A DNA stretch of 64,000 nt. Origin: Prunella strophiata. Its lineage: Eukaryota; Chordata; Aves; Passeriformes; Prunellidae. The DNA is taken from NCBI GenBank assembly GCA_036583965.1, contig JAZBQD010000062.1, forward strand, positions 186,001 to 250,000. Direction: 5' to 3'. This document shows, piece after piece, positions 44,222 through 55,009 of this stretch. The position numbers and the translations under genes were made by a program. Each line of letters starts with the position of its first letter. The stretch's first letter is position 1. The notes under the pieces were generated by a model. The model worked only from the letters and a program-made list of their open reading frames with translations. It had not been told where the DNA came from and ran no database searches.

Positions 44222-44239
44222 TTCACTCGGCAGTCACCA
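44222..44239 (-). promoter_or_regulatory. Primer-binding site of provirus B
   Basis: Minus-strand TGGTGACTGCCGAGTGAA, 2 bases after the 5' LTR, one change from A. Confidence 0.65.
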
Positions 44240-44241
44240 GA

Positions 44242-44548
44242 TGTCACTGTGGAGCACAAACAACACAACGCGGACAGCAGCTCTTTGCAAGGTGCGAGAG
44301 AGCAAAAAAAGAGAGGAAGTTTACTGAATTCTGACTCCATTTATAGTTTTCTGAAATCCCAGTGTCATTGGAGGGTGACAGTGCCACCTCCTCAATGCCA
44401 CTGGACAACTCAACACTCCATCAAGTTGCTCTTCCTCCATAGAGGAAGACAAAACAATAAGTTATTTACAAAAAAGTGTGTGAGGAAGTTCTGCACAAGA
44501 ATGTAAACATCAGAAGGCTTTAGAGAAACTTAAAAAATCAGGGCGACA
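44242..44548 (-). repeat. Provirus B 5' LTR
   Basis: 307 bp with TG..CA ends, closer by eye to the B 3' LTR than to either A LTR. Confidence 0.85.
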
Positions 44549-44722
44549 TAAGGTTTCATTCTGTATATATATAAATATCTCTAATCGGGTATTGGTTTGG
44601 GAATTATGTAGATGGTAGTAGAATAAGGGGTGGATTATATCCTAGGTTACAATATTAAGATGTACCCAAAATGTATGTATTCTATCACCATCTTCATGTA
44701 CTGTTAAAATTAGGAGGGGCAG
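44549..44722 (+). repeat. ERVL internal 3' end beyond provirus B
   Basis: Continues the ERVL internal region after the TAAGGT duplication. From 44641 it matches 34568-34652 and ends in the purine-rich AGGAGGGGCAG before the LTR. Confidence 0.65.
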
Positions 44723-45138
44723 TGTTTTTCTTATCTCCTTCCTCCGGACTATCTCCTGGTAATGGTTCTGTTAATGGCCCATCAGTGCCTTTTCACATGA
44801 ATCATAGAATGACTTTGTTCTATTTTGAGATGCTCCGCCCAAGGGGAGGAGCCAAGCATCCCCACATGGATATAATCTGGAATTTAGACAAAACAAGCCA
44901 GCCTTACCCACTGGCTTCCAAAGGACAAAAGCTACCAGACCTTTCTGCAGGATCACTACTTCAACGAGACCACTTCATCTGGACTGCTACCATCACCCCA
45001 ACTAGTGGGGTGCCAGGTTGTATTCTGACTCTGTCAGTGGTTTTCTTTTGTACAATTGCATGTAATTTATTTTAGTTTTTTATTAAATTGTATTTCTGAC
45101 TTGGAGTCTCTCAATAATTTTACTTTCAAACTAGCACA
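44723..45138 (+). repeat. ERVL LTR, right copy
   Basis: 416 bp, TGTTTTTC...AGCACA, with the GAGATGCTCCGCCC promoter block and GGATATAATCTGG TATA-like box. A run of T in the left copy is shorter here. Confidence 0.8.
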
Positions 45139-45149
45139 TTACCATTTAA

Positions 45150-46398
45150 TTTGAACAAATCCTTGACCACATGATTGGAGGCTATAGCAAAAATTGTGGT
45201 CAAGGCATGGAAGCAGACACTGGAAATTGCAGTGATGGAACCCCAAAATATTCTCCCATTAACAAAAGACTGTTTGCAATGGTCATTACAGAATTCAGAC
45301 ACCTTACAATAGGCATTGTTAAATTTTCCAGGCCTTATTAGCACTCATTTTCCCCCTCAAGCTTTTTTCTTTGCATCAACAGGTGGAAGAACTACCTTGG
45401 TTATCAAAGCAACCTGTAGAAGGCCTCACGGTTTTTACTGATGCCAGTTGAAAAACTTCTAAAGCAGGTCTTACCTGGCAGTACAAAGACCAATGGCTCA
45501 GTGAAATCTATGAGGGGCAAGGAGACTCTTTAAAGGTTTTTGAGTTAGGTGCTGTTATTAGAGTGTTTGAGGAAATTCAAAACCAGCAGTTCTGGCAACT
45601 CTTTTTGCAGCTATGGCAGTTACTTATTTCTCACAAACAGGATTATTTTATTACCCATATACAGAGTCCCTCTGGATTGATGGAAGGCCTGGCCTTAGGA
45701 AACAAGAAGGCTGACCAACTGGTGGCACCACTTTGAGCCTCTGCTTCTCCTAACATCACTAAGTTTGGCCAGGCCAGAAGGGCTCACAAGTTTTTTCACC
45801 AAAGTACAAAAGTTTTACACAAACAATTTGGAATTTCACTGCAGGATGCTCAAGGAGTTGTCACAACCTGCCCACAATGCCAGGGTACGATTGGCGAATT
45901 GGGTCCCAGAGTTAACCCTCATGGCCTGGGGCCCTTGCAATTATGGCAAACTGATGTAACTATCTTCACCACTTTTGGTCGCTTTATATGCATTCATGTA
46001 ACTATAGACACCTTTTCTGCCATGGTTTGGGCCACTCCTATGACAAGCGAAGGGTCTCGTTTTGTCATTCAGCACTTGTGAGGCTGCTTTGCTGTAATGG
46101 GCTTGCCTCAGGAAATCAAGATAGACAATGGGCCAGGATATACAGCCCAACGGACCCAAGATTTCATGGCTTGTTGGGGAGTGAAGCATAGCACAGGCAT
46201 TCCAGGTAACTCCACAGGACAAGCTATTATTGAAAGGACACATCAGGTACTGAAAGGGCTGCTTGATAAACAAAAAACGGGGGAGGATGGGCTGAGCCTA
46301 CAGGACAGAGTACTGAAAGCAGTTTATGTTATGAATCAGCGCTTTTGCTATCCTTGGGTGAGATTACAATGTGTGGGATGTGGATTAGATAGGTAGTG
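45150..46398 (+). pseudogene. Alpha/betaretrovirus-type pol end (RT thumb, RNase H, integrase)
   Basis: From about 45150, decayed frames show the RT end (ILPLTKDCLQWSLQNSDTLQ). RNase H has EGLTVFTDAS (catalytic Asp). Integrase has HKFFHQSTKVLHKQF...CPQCQ (HHCC), LWQTDVTIFTTFGRF (first Asp), IKIDNGPGYTAQ (second Asp) and GQAIIERTHQVLKG (Glu). Stops and frame changes occur in RNase H and after FVIQHL. The left end abuts the ERVL LTR at 45138, so gag, protease and most of RT lie elsewhere or are lost. Confidence 0.75.
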
Positions 46399-46399
46399 T

Positions 46400-47493
46400 C
46401 AGTACAAAAGAGGAAGCTTCCAGAGGTGTTTAGAGCGCAGACATTGGCAATCCCAAGAATTTAATACCTGGGTGGTGTTATCCCAAGCAACAGGAATATT
46501 AGTTAACTCCCCTGAAACCTGTCAAGAAGCACTGAACTTTTTTCAGTCTCAGGTTGGGGATTAGTCCAGACAGTGAGGGCTTCCAAGCAGGTATGGTAAC
46601 ACAGTCACTGAATGACAGCAGACTAGAACCTCAAGAACTAGACTTGTTGGAATGGTACCTGGGAAATATTGCTTGTTTTTTAACTACTTTTTGAACCCAA
46701 AATCAACTGAGATGAGCAATGCCCTAGTCCCACATCCCAAAAATAGTAGTGTTATCCTTAATCCCAATTCTCCATGGTATAAGAACCTGACTAAATATTG
46801 CCACAATTGGACTTATCCTGGAAGTGCTGGTGAAAACGCTACTGTAAGAAAGTCTTTTTAATCTGTGGGGATATGGCATGGCCTGCAATTCCGAGTAACC
46901 TGTTTGGTGGGCCTTGTTACTTAGGAAAATTAACCATGTATGCCCCTAGCATGCGTAAAATGCTGAATCAGACTATTTGGAGAGCAGGACATAGCAAGAG
47001 AACTAAAAGAGCAATCACAAGTTTAAGACCTGATTGTGACACTTGTGTAGCGTTTTGGAACTCTCCAGCATGAATAATAGCATCATTCCTTACTCCAGGT
47101 GTTGCTGCTGCTCAAGCTTTGGCTATGTTTAACAAGCTGGGATGCTGGACAGCCAAACAACTAAACATAACTTCAGCTATTTTAAATCAGATGCTCACTG
47201 ATGTAGACAGTATTAGACACAGCACACTGCAAAATAGAGCCGCTATAGATTTTTGCTATTAGCACATGGGCACGGGTGTGAGGATTCTGAAGGAATGTGT
47301 TGTATGAACCTCTCTGACCATTCTGCATCCATTCACAGGAAACTCAAACAACTACAAGATAACATGAAGAAATTGACTGTGAATGACTGGGGTTTGGATG
47401 AATGGTTTCAGGGATGGAAAATAACTGGATGGTTGAAAGATATCATAAAGGGAGCTTTGTTATTACTAGTAGTCATTTTTATATTGCTTTGAG
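46400..47493 (+). pseudogene. Decayed alpharetrovirus-type env
   Basis: A surface-subunit piece (46652-46861) has several N-x-S/T sites. A basic RTKR-type cleavage region follows near 47000 (HSKRTKRAI). The transmembrane subunit has [15 protein letters not shown], then LQNRAAIDF (47229-47255), and after a frame change GHGCEDSEGMCCMNLSDHS, which holds a CX6CC motif. The end is a membrane anchor (GALLLLVVIFILL, to 47493). This arrangement closely resembles the transmembrane subunit of avian alpharetroviruses. Stops and frameshifts interrupt both subunits, so no functional envelope is encoded. Confidence 0.75.
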
Positions 47494-47575
47494 TTACTCC
47501 ATGCATAATAAAATTGGTGACCCACTTGGTAAAAAACACAGTAAAAAGGGTTTGGCTGGTGCAAGAAGGGGGAAT

Positions 47576-49451
47576 TGTAGCAATGTATTTTAACAATTTA
47601 GGCCATATTGTGCATCAGCCAAACTGCTTCTGGTTATTCTTATCAGCACCCTCTGGAATTCATCAAGGTTACTGTCCTGGGTTGACAGGAAATGAGATTT
47701 TCAGGAAGCTGTGGCCAAAAAAACAATTAGAAATAAGTTTGGATATTGACACCTGGGGTGGCCACTAAGTTTTGGATCCGCCTCTGAGAACACAAAGGGG
47801 TTAAAAAGCCGAGAATTCCCGAAAGATTTTCTCTTTCCTTCCGGTCAGCGAGGAGTGCAGACCTCCCCCTCCAGCCCACGCTGGGCTGGATGGGGGAGGG
47901 GAGGCCATGCAGCCTGGCCTAGCTCCGGGAGGAGGTGAGCAGGGGAGCCGGACTCCTGCAGCACGGAGGATGGAGGGGTGGAAAAGAACAGAGATTGTGT
48001 CGGGCAGTCCCAGAGAACCGGGGGAGGCAGAGAGAGAGAGGGCAGCCTCCGCCGGCAGAGAAGAGGTGAGAGGAGGTGCCCTGGCCTTGGGACGGCAGCT
48101 GCTTCGGGCAGTGCCTCCCCCCCCCCCCCCCCCCCCCCATCCCGGGAAGAGAGAGAGGCTGTTGGGCTGCAAGCCAAGAAGGAGAAGGGGGGGCTGTGAG
48201 GAGAAGATGCCCAGCGTCCACCGTTCAGCTGAAGGAGTCCCGTCGCGAGCAGAGCTGGCATAACCCTGAGGTTTTTAACCCTTTCCTTGGACAATGAGAA
48301 CTCCTGAACATAAATCCTCCTTTTTGGATCTGAAGAGAGACAGACTTGAAGTGGATGAAAATGGGCAAGTGTATTAAAGACCTGAGCAAGTGAAGGATGC
48401 TAGAAGATGGGAAGAATTCTAGGTGGGAGGAGACGGAGGAGTAGCTGTTGGCTGGACTCTTTCCTTGTATAGCCACAGATGGAACCCGTGTTTCTTTCTT
48501 TTGTAACACAGGAACTGTATTTTAGGGGGAGGCAATTGCTTAGATGCAAGGAAGATCTCAGCTGTGGAGACCCCTCGGCCCCAGGGGGTAAAAAATTTGG
48601 GGGGGACAAGTGTCCCACATGGTGAAGACTGTGGCTTTCTTGGAAATGGGTGTTGCATCCTTAAAAGGGAAACCCTAAAGGCAGTGCTGGTCTATGCGCA
48701 GTGGTGAGAGCACTGGGCATAGAAGGAAAGGAAGAATCACAATGGTGGACTGTCTCTTGAGCAGTATGGAAATGGAAGAGGCTTCAGTTGTGTTTCCAGG
48801 GAACCCTGTGGTACAGGAGGGACTCCTCTCTCCTTAATGGACTGGGACTTGAGTGTCTGAGGGGTGGTTGATGGATTGAGGGTTGATTACCCAAAGGTGG
48901 AGTGGTTACTGGATTGTACATCTAAAGTGTTAATGTAATGTATTGTGGTGGATTATATTTGGGAAGGGAGGAGGAATGTTTCAAAGGTTTTCATTTCCAA
49001 GTGTGTGTGTGCTTCCATTGTAGTTGTAAGTTAATAAATTTTTCCTGTATTTCTAAAGTTGGGCCTGCTCTGCTCTGTTCCTAATCCCATCTCACAAGAC
49101 TTAATTGAAGGAAATACATTTTCATGGGGGCACTGGCATTGTGCCAGTGTCAAACCATGACATTTTCTAAGACATAAATTGTGCTAAATTAAGAAAGAAG
49201 AAGCCGAGAAACAGAATACCAAGACCACAAGAACTAGATAACAGAGGGCAGTGAAGCACCTGGACTGTAACCAAGCACGTACTCTGAAGAGTGCGTGCAG
49301 AACACGTGGACAAGATAGAGGCACCAATCAAGAAATGCATGATCAGCATGTGCAGTAGTTTTAGAATGTATAAATAAGTGCATAATGTAAACAATAAACA
49401 GCTTCTGATTAATCATGTTGGTTAGTCATACAGGAGTCCTGATTTCCAGCA
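47576..49451 (+). repeat. 3' LTR of the alpha-type env element, split by a nested LTR
   Basis: The two LTR parts (47576-47672 and 49163-49451, 386 bp together) match the uninterrupted 387-bp LTR at 62382-62768 in reverse. A GCAAGAAGGGGGAAT purine tract precedes TGTAGCAATG. TATAAATAAGTG is near 49370 and CAATAAACAGC near 49394. The end is CAGCA at 49451. Confidence 0.8.
47673..49162 (+). repeat. 1.49-kb LTR, family Z copy 1, nested
   Basis: TGTCCTGGGTTGACAGG...AACCATGACA, matched in reverse by 53174-55004. TTAATAAATTTTTCCTG near 49030 supplies the poly(A) signal. The flanks GTTAC and TTTTC are a poor duplication (3 of 5). It carries a G/C run (48117-48139) and one copy of the 60-bp motif that is amplified in copy 2. 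Confidence 0.75.
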
Positions 49452-49713
49452 GGGACTTGTCTAAGCTTTCCCTTCTCATTCATAACACCTGTCAGATAAT
49501 TTTACTGATTCAAGACTATTTCTTTAAAACTATTGTGTGTGGGGTAAAAGCAAATTATTTCAAAGCAATTGGAGCATTTAAAGCCACTTTGGTAAAACCA
49601 TTTACTGCATCTAGTGAGTTGAACTGGGTTTTCTTTTATTATTATTATTATTTTGTGTTATTATATATGTGTTTGAAGAATTTAAAGCTAGGAAACTGGG
49701 TCCTGCTGGGCTG

Positions 49714-50430
49714 GGTCATAGAAATATTTGGGGTGGAAAAGACCTCCAAGACTGAGTCCAGCTGCTAACCCATCACTGCTTTGTTCACCACTAAACCATG
49801 TCCCCAAGTGCCACATCCACATGTCTCTTAAATCCCTCCGGGAATGATGACTTCACCACTACCCTGGGCAGCTTGTTCCAGTGTTTGACAACCCTTTCTG
49901 TGAAGACATTTTCCCTAATATCCAATCTAAACCTCCTCTGGCATAACTTGAGGCCATTTCCTCATCCTACAGTTTGTTACCTGGAAGAAGATGCCAACCT
50001 CCCTTTCAGGAAGTCCTAGAGAGGGATAATATCTCTCCTGAGCCTTCTTTTCTCCAGACTAAACAACCCCAGCTCCCTCAGATGCTCCTCATAGAACTTG
50101 TGCTCCAGACCCTTCCCCAGCTCTATTGCTCTTCTCTGACCACACTCCAGACCCTCAATGTCTTTCTTGGAGTGAGGGACCCAGAACTTAAAACAGAATT
50201 GGAGGTGCGGCCTCACCAGTGCCGAGTACAAAGACACAATCACTTCCCTCATCCTGCTGGCCACACTATTTTTGATACAGACCAGGATGCAGTTGGCCTT
50301 CTTGGCCACCTGCGCACACTGTTGGCTCATTTTCAGCAGGTTGTTGTCCAGCATCCCCAGGTCCTTTTCTTCCAGGCAGCTTTCCAGCCACTCTGCCCCA
50401 GTCCTTAGTTTTGAGTTGGGGTCGTTGTGA
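49714..50430 (-). mobile_element. CR1 LINE 3' fragment
   Basis: The minus strand encodes the CR1 RT C-terminus: [51 protein letters not shown], and [17 protein letters not shown]. The 3' tail is seen as TCATAGAAATATTTGG at 49718 on the plus strand. Heavily truncated on its 5' side. Confidence 0.9.
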
Positions 50431-51957
50431 CCCAAGAGCAGGACTGTGAGGCTGGGTGGCAGTGGGCCCACCTTGGCCCTGCTCCTGGACCGCCCCGTCC
50501 TTCCAACTGCCGTCAGGTCCCCTGTGGGAAGAGATGGGATAGAATTGAGCTGCGGGCTGTGGGATGTGCTTGCAGAAGCACATGGCAGCACAGAGACACT
50601 TGTCTCTGCCTGACCTATGGAGAGGAGCCTGCCGGAAGCTGATTGACAAGTGAACAGCACGTGATCACCCCATATAAGGACATTAAGAAAGCATGTTGCT
50701 GATGTGGCAATGTGAGATAGGTCACGTAGTGAGAATTACCATATAAGGAAGTACTGTGCCTTGAAAAAGTGTATAAAACCAGCTAGTTTCTTTGGATAAA
50801 GAACTCAGATGCCCTGCCGGTCTGAGTCTGCACCCAACAGGGTGACTCCACACAGGGACAGCTGGGACTTAGGTGGGAGGCTCAAGGAGGTGGGGTCGCC
50901 TTAGAGAAAAAGATCCAGTGGGTAACCGTGGAGCAGGGCTAGGGGTGAGGCTGTCACAGTGCAGGGTTTCGGGAGGTGGCCTCATCCGAGGGCCACCTGA
51001 GGTTGGGACTGGCTGCCTCCCACTTGCCTAGGGACTCCTCACTGGCCCAGACCAAGCCCTAGCAGGAGTGCACCGGGCAGGGCTAGTGCTGTGATCCCCA
51101 TCCTCGGGGCGAGCAAGGTCCCAGAGCAAAGTGAGCCCCAGTGTATTATTGGAGGCTTCACCCTGCTCTCCTAGAGGGTGTCTTCCAGCACCTCCACACG
51201 AGCACCCAATTGGTTGTGGTGAAGGTTTTGCTGGGCCATGGCAGTGTTGCTCTGCCTGGTGCTCTGGCGTGTGCAGTGCAGGAGTAGGAACGTGCCCATG
51301 TTGTTTCCTTTCCCTCTTGAGTTGTGGGGGTAGGTGGTTGCTGAGTGAGTTTTGCAGCAGTGAACTCTGTGTTCACTCACTTCAAACTCCACTGCCTACT
51401 AGATAACAGCCTCAGCTCACTCACCATTAAGTATAAACCCACAGCTGGTTTAACACTATGAAGATCTTGTATGCCTGAAGATTTTGCATTTCAGGTCTTT
51501 CCCACTGGAGAGAGCGGCAGAAAGATGGAATTCATCCTTTGTTTGTGAAGTTGGCTTTCTTGCAGTATTACAGTTTTCATCTACATGTACTTAGAAAGTG
51601 CACTTTGCTTCTAAGGGTGTGATGGTTTCCTCCCCACAATAGTTCAGGGTGATGTTTGCTGTGTGCAGTGTATGTAGCTGAGGTGCTGGTATGGCAGAAG
51701 CAGAAAGAATGATGTTGTAGAATCTCAGAAGATAAGGGGTAGTGTGTATGTCACAAACACTGATACTCAGATGGCTGTGGAGCCAAGCAATGATTGCTGG
51801 CAATAATATGCTATGAGAAAGAACAGGATGTGGCTGGAGAATGGGCCATACAGAGGTAGGGCAGCATTTTTCTGGGACAAATATCCTTGTTCTGGCTCCT
51901 GGAGATAAGCACAACACAGTACAGTGCAGGAATGAGTTCAAGAAGCAGACATGGACT
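50431..51957. other. Unclassified sequence with one LTR-like promoter
   Basis: GTGTATAAAACCAGC (50770-50784) followed by GATAAAGAACTC could be TATA and poly(A) signals of a plus-strand LTR around 50640-50850, but no copy supports it. The rest has no recognisable gene or repeat. Confidence 0.35.
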
Positions 51958-52430
51958 TGTTACCAAAAATTGGTAAAAATAAAAAAAAACTTCTTAACAC
52001 TAATGTAGCATTAAGAAACAGGCATTCTTTATTCAGCCAGATGCACAAAGGGATATCTTCTCCAAAATGTCATGCATGCTGAGTACAGAAAAAGTTCCTG
52101 TTTATATACTATATTTTACATACATATTCATTGATTTTCCCCGAATAAACATACATATGGTAATAATTTCCCCAAAATCATTAATATATTTTCCCTCCCC
52201 TTTACACATGTTCTTCTTTCCTGGGGGTCTCTTTGGTGGTCCCTGGTGGTCAGTGACCCCAAAGTCATACCTGACCACCCAGTGAACTGGTAAAAGTTGG
52301 CACAGCTGGGCTGGTTGTTTTCCAGTTCTTCCTACAGAATAAGTATTGTGTGGTTCCAAGGCCCAGTGGTTTTTGAAGTATAAACATTGTATTAGCCTAC
52401 CTGGTGCAAATGATTTTTCATCTGGCAACA
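51958..52430 (-). repeat. Solo LTR, same family as 3427-3859
   Basis: 473 bp, TG..CA. GACT occurs on both sides (51954-51957 and 52431-52434), a 4-bp target duplication typical of gammaretrovirus-type ERVs. Minus-strand AATAAA (plus CTTTATTC, 52027-52034). No internal sequence on either side. Confidence 0.8.
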
Positions 52431-52434
52431 GACT

Positions 52435-52993
52435 GTCGACAAAAGGCCAACCCAGTGGGGGGGGGGGGGGGGGGGAATCAAGACCACCTGAGACCCCTGA
52501 AGTCCTTAAATCCATTTCCAGAAAGGTCTAGAAGAAAGGATTGAGCATGATAACTAATTTGCATAGAAAATTATAAATGTCTCTCCAAGGTAGCGAAAAT
52601 TTATCTATAAAAAGGTACCCCCACCAAGTCTAGGTGCACATGCACCCCAGAATCCTGGACACTCCATCAGCTGTATCAACACTGGAGTGAGGACTTGTGA
52701 TCTCTGTCTTTCTTCCTTTGTCTCTCTCTCCCCCTCTTTAATCCATCTGCCTCTTTCCTTTCACCCTACCCCTTTATTCAAAACTGTCTGCTGTGTGCTT
52801 ATACTAGAAGATCAGGAACTAACTTATACCAATTTCCATGACAAATGTTTAACTTACTAATAAAACTTTGTAATAATTTGTGGACTTTTGTAGTGGTTTT
52901 GTAAAACCATGACAAACCTCTAACTTTTGTCATTTCTTTTGACCACGAGCATCTACAAATCTTGGGTGCTCCCTTCAACTTAAGAAGGGGACG
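52435..52993 (+). repeat. Probable 5' LTR, ERVL-like
   Basis: TATAAAAAGG at 52606 and AATAAAAC at 52849 are spaced as in an LTR. At the end, GCCATATTTTTTATTGGTGCCATGG mirrors the ERVL junction GCACATATTTTTGGCACCC, with a primer-like TGGTGCCATGGATGGGGC at 53007-53024. The left edge is unknown. A G run (52457-52474) lies within. Confidence 0.45.
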
Positions 52994-53173
52994 CCATATT
53001 TTTTATTGGTGCCATGGATGGGGCCATGGTTGAAGGTGTCTGTACAGGATATGATCACTTTACCCATGAGTTTCAGGCAGGGAGTGCTGGGAAGTGATCC
53101 TTTGGCTGTTAACAGCTGGGAGGGATCCAAGCAGCTGCAAACCACGACTGTCTGGAAAATGTCAGTACTTAAC

Positions 53174-55004
53174 TGTCATGGTTTGACACTGGCACAATGC
53201 CAGTGCCCCCATGAAAATGTATTTTCTTCAAATAAGTCTTGTGAGATGAGACCAGGAACAGAGCAGAGCAGGCCCAACTTTAGAAATACAGAAAAAAAAT
53301 TATTAACTTATAACTACACTAAGAACACACACACACTTGGAAATGAAAACTTTCAAAACATTCCTCCTCCTCCCCCCAAAAGAGTCCACCACAATATATC
53401 AAAACAACACTTTAAATGCACAATAACAATTCAGTTACCACTCTTTGGGCAATCAACCCCCAGTCCACCAAGGAGAGAGGAGTCCCTCCTGTACCACAGA
53501 CTTCTTTGGAAACACCACTGATGCCTCTTCTGTTTCCACTTTATACATGGCACCACTTAGAGAAAGTCCGCCATTGTGATTCTTCCCTCCTTTCTATGCC
53601 CAGTGCTCTCACCACTGTGCATAGACCAGAACTGCCTTTAGGGTTCCCCTTTTAAGGATGCATCGCCCACTTCCAAGAAAGCTACAGTCTCTCGCTATGT
53701 GGGACACTTGTCCCCCCCCAAATTTCACCCCCTGAGGCCGAGGGGTCTCGAGAAACAATTGGGACACACTTGTCCCCCCCAAATTTCATCCCCTGGGGCC
53801 AAGGGGTCTTGAGAAGCAATTGGGACGCTAGTCCCCTCCAAATTCCACCCCCTGGGGCTGAGGGGTCTCGAGAAACAATTGGGACACATTTGTGCCCCCC
53901 CAATCTTCACCCCCTGGGGCCGAGGGGTCTCGAGAAACAATTGGGACACACTTGTCCCCCCCCCAATCTTCCACCCCCTGGGGCCGAGGGGTCTCGAGAA
54001 ATCATTGGGACACACTTGTCCCCCCCAAATTTCGCCCCCTGGGGCCAAGGGGTCTCGAGAAGCAATTGGGACGCTAGTCCCCCCCAAATTTCACCCCCTG
54101 GGGCGGAGGGGTCTCGAGAGCTGAGATCTTCCTTGCATCCAAGCAATTGCCTCCCCCTAAATGCAGTTTCTGTGTTACAGGAAAAAAAACATGAGTTCCA
54201 TCCGTGGCTATACAAGGAAAAAGTCCAGCCAACAGCCACTCCTCCATCTCCTCCCACCTAGGATTCTTCTTCTAACATCCTTCACTTGCTCAGTCTCTAA
54301 TACACTTGCCCATTTCCTTCTACTCCATGTCTAAAAGGAGGACTGATATTCCGAAGTTTCCATTGTCCAAGGAAAGGGTTAAAAATCTCAGGGTATGCTG
54401 GCTCTCAGGACTCCCACAGTTGAACAGCTGGATGCTGGGCACCTTCTTGTCGCAGCCCTCCCTTCTCCTTCTCGGCTTGCAGTCATGCAGCCTCTCTCTC
54501 TTCCTGGAGTGGGGGGGGGGGGGGGGGGGTCGCTGCCCTAAGCAGCTGCCTGTTCAAGGCCAGGGCACCTCCTCCCACCTCTTCTCTGCCGGCAGCAGCT
54601 GCCCTCTCTCTCTCTCGCTCTGCCTCCCCCCATTCTCCGGGACTACCCGACCCAGACACAATCTCTGTTCTTTTCCACCCCTCCGTCCTCTGTGCTGCAG
54701 GAGCCCGACTCCACTGCTCACCTCCTCCCGGAGTTTCTGCCCCTCCTGGGCCAAACCACATGGCTTCCCCTCCCCCACCCAGCCCCCGGCCGGGCTTGGG
54801 GGGGGGGGGGGAGGTCTGCACTCCTCGCTGACCAGAAGGAAAGAGAGAGTCTCTCGGGAATTCCTGGCTTTTTAACCCCTTGTGTTCTCAGAGGCGTATC
54901 CAAAACTTTAGTGACCAGCTCAGGTGTCAATATCCAAACCTTACTTCTGATTGGTTTTTTGGCCACAGCTTCCTGGAAATCTAACTTCCTGTCAACCCAG
55001 GACA
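53174..55004 (-). repeat. 1.83-kb solo LTR, family Z copy 2
   Basis: The reverse complement of copy 1 in overall order, with TG..CA edges. It is flanked by perfect TTAAC copies (53169-53173 and 55005-55009). Minus-strand AATAAA-like TTAATAAT is near 53300. It is longer than copy 1 mainly because of an internal minisatellite. It interrupts the gag-like segment that resumes at 55010. Confidence 0.85.
53701..54119. repeat. 60-62-bp minisatellite, seven units
   Basis: Units start with GGGACAC or GGGACGC at 53701, 53761, 53821, 53881, 53942, about 54007 and about 54067. Each has a C run, an AAATTTCACCCCCTGGGGCC-like core and GAGGGGTCT(C/T)GAGA. Units 3 and 7 share a GCTAGTCC variant. Copy 1 of this LTR has a single unit (about 48570-48620, reversed). 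Confidence 0.9.
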
Positions 55005-55009
55005 TTAAC

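Larger units (their letters stand above)
36879..44548 (-). mobile_element. Provirus B: env-less betaretrovirus-like ERV nested in ERVL
   Basis: A 7.67-kb minus-strand provirus of the same family as A. It is longer because it keeps ~620 bp of capsid and carries a 993-bp insertion in integrase. It is flanked by TAAGGA (36873-36878) and TAAGGT (44549-44554), a 6-bp target duplication with one mismatch, as expected for beta/alpharetroviral integrases. It splits the ERVL internal region. No env. Confidence 0.9.

Noticed and set aside
47801..48297. Overlapping ~100-150-codon frames at 47.8-48.3 kb and 54.3-54.9 kb
   Set aside because: They lie in GC-rich U3 of LTR family Z on both strands, are interrupted by homopolymers, and their codons show no conservation pattern between the two copies.
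53701..54119. Possible CRISPR array
   Set aside because: Units are nearly identical over their full length with no unique spacers, and they sit inside an LTR in a vertebrate genome.
53770..54261. Repetitive 163-codon frame with PPNF/PLGPRG-like repeats
   Set aside because: A translation of the 60-bp minisatellite; unit lengths of 60-62 bp do not keep one frame.
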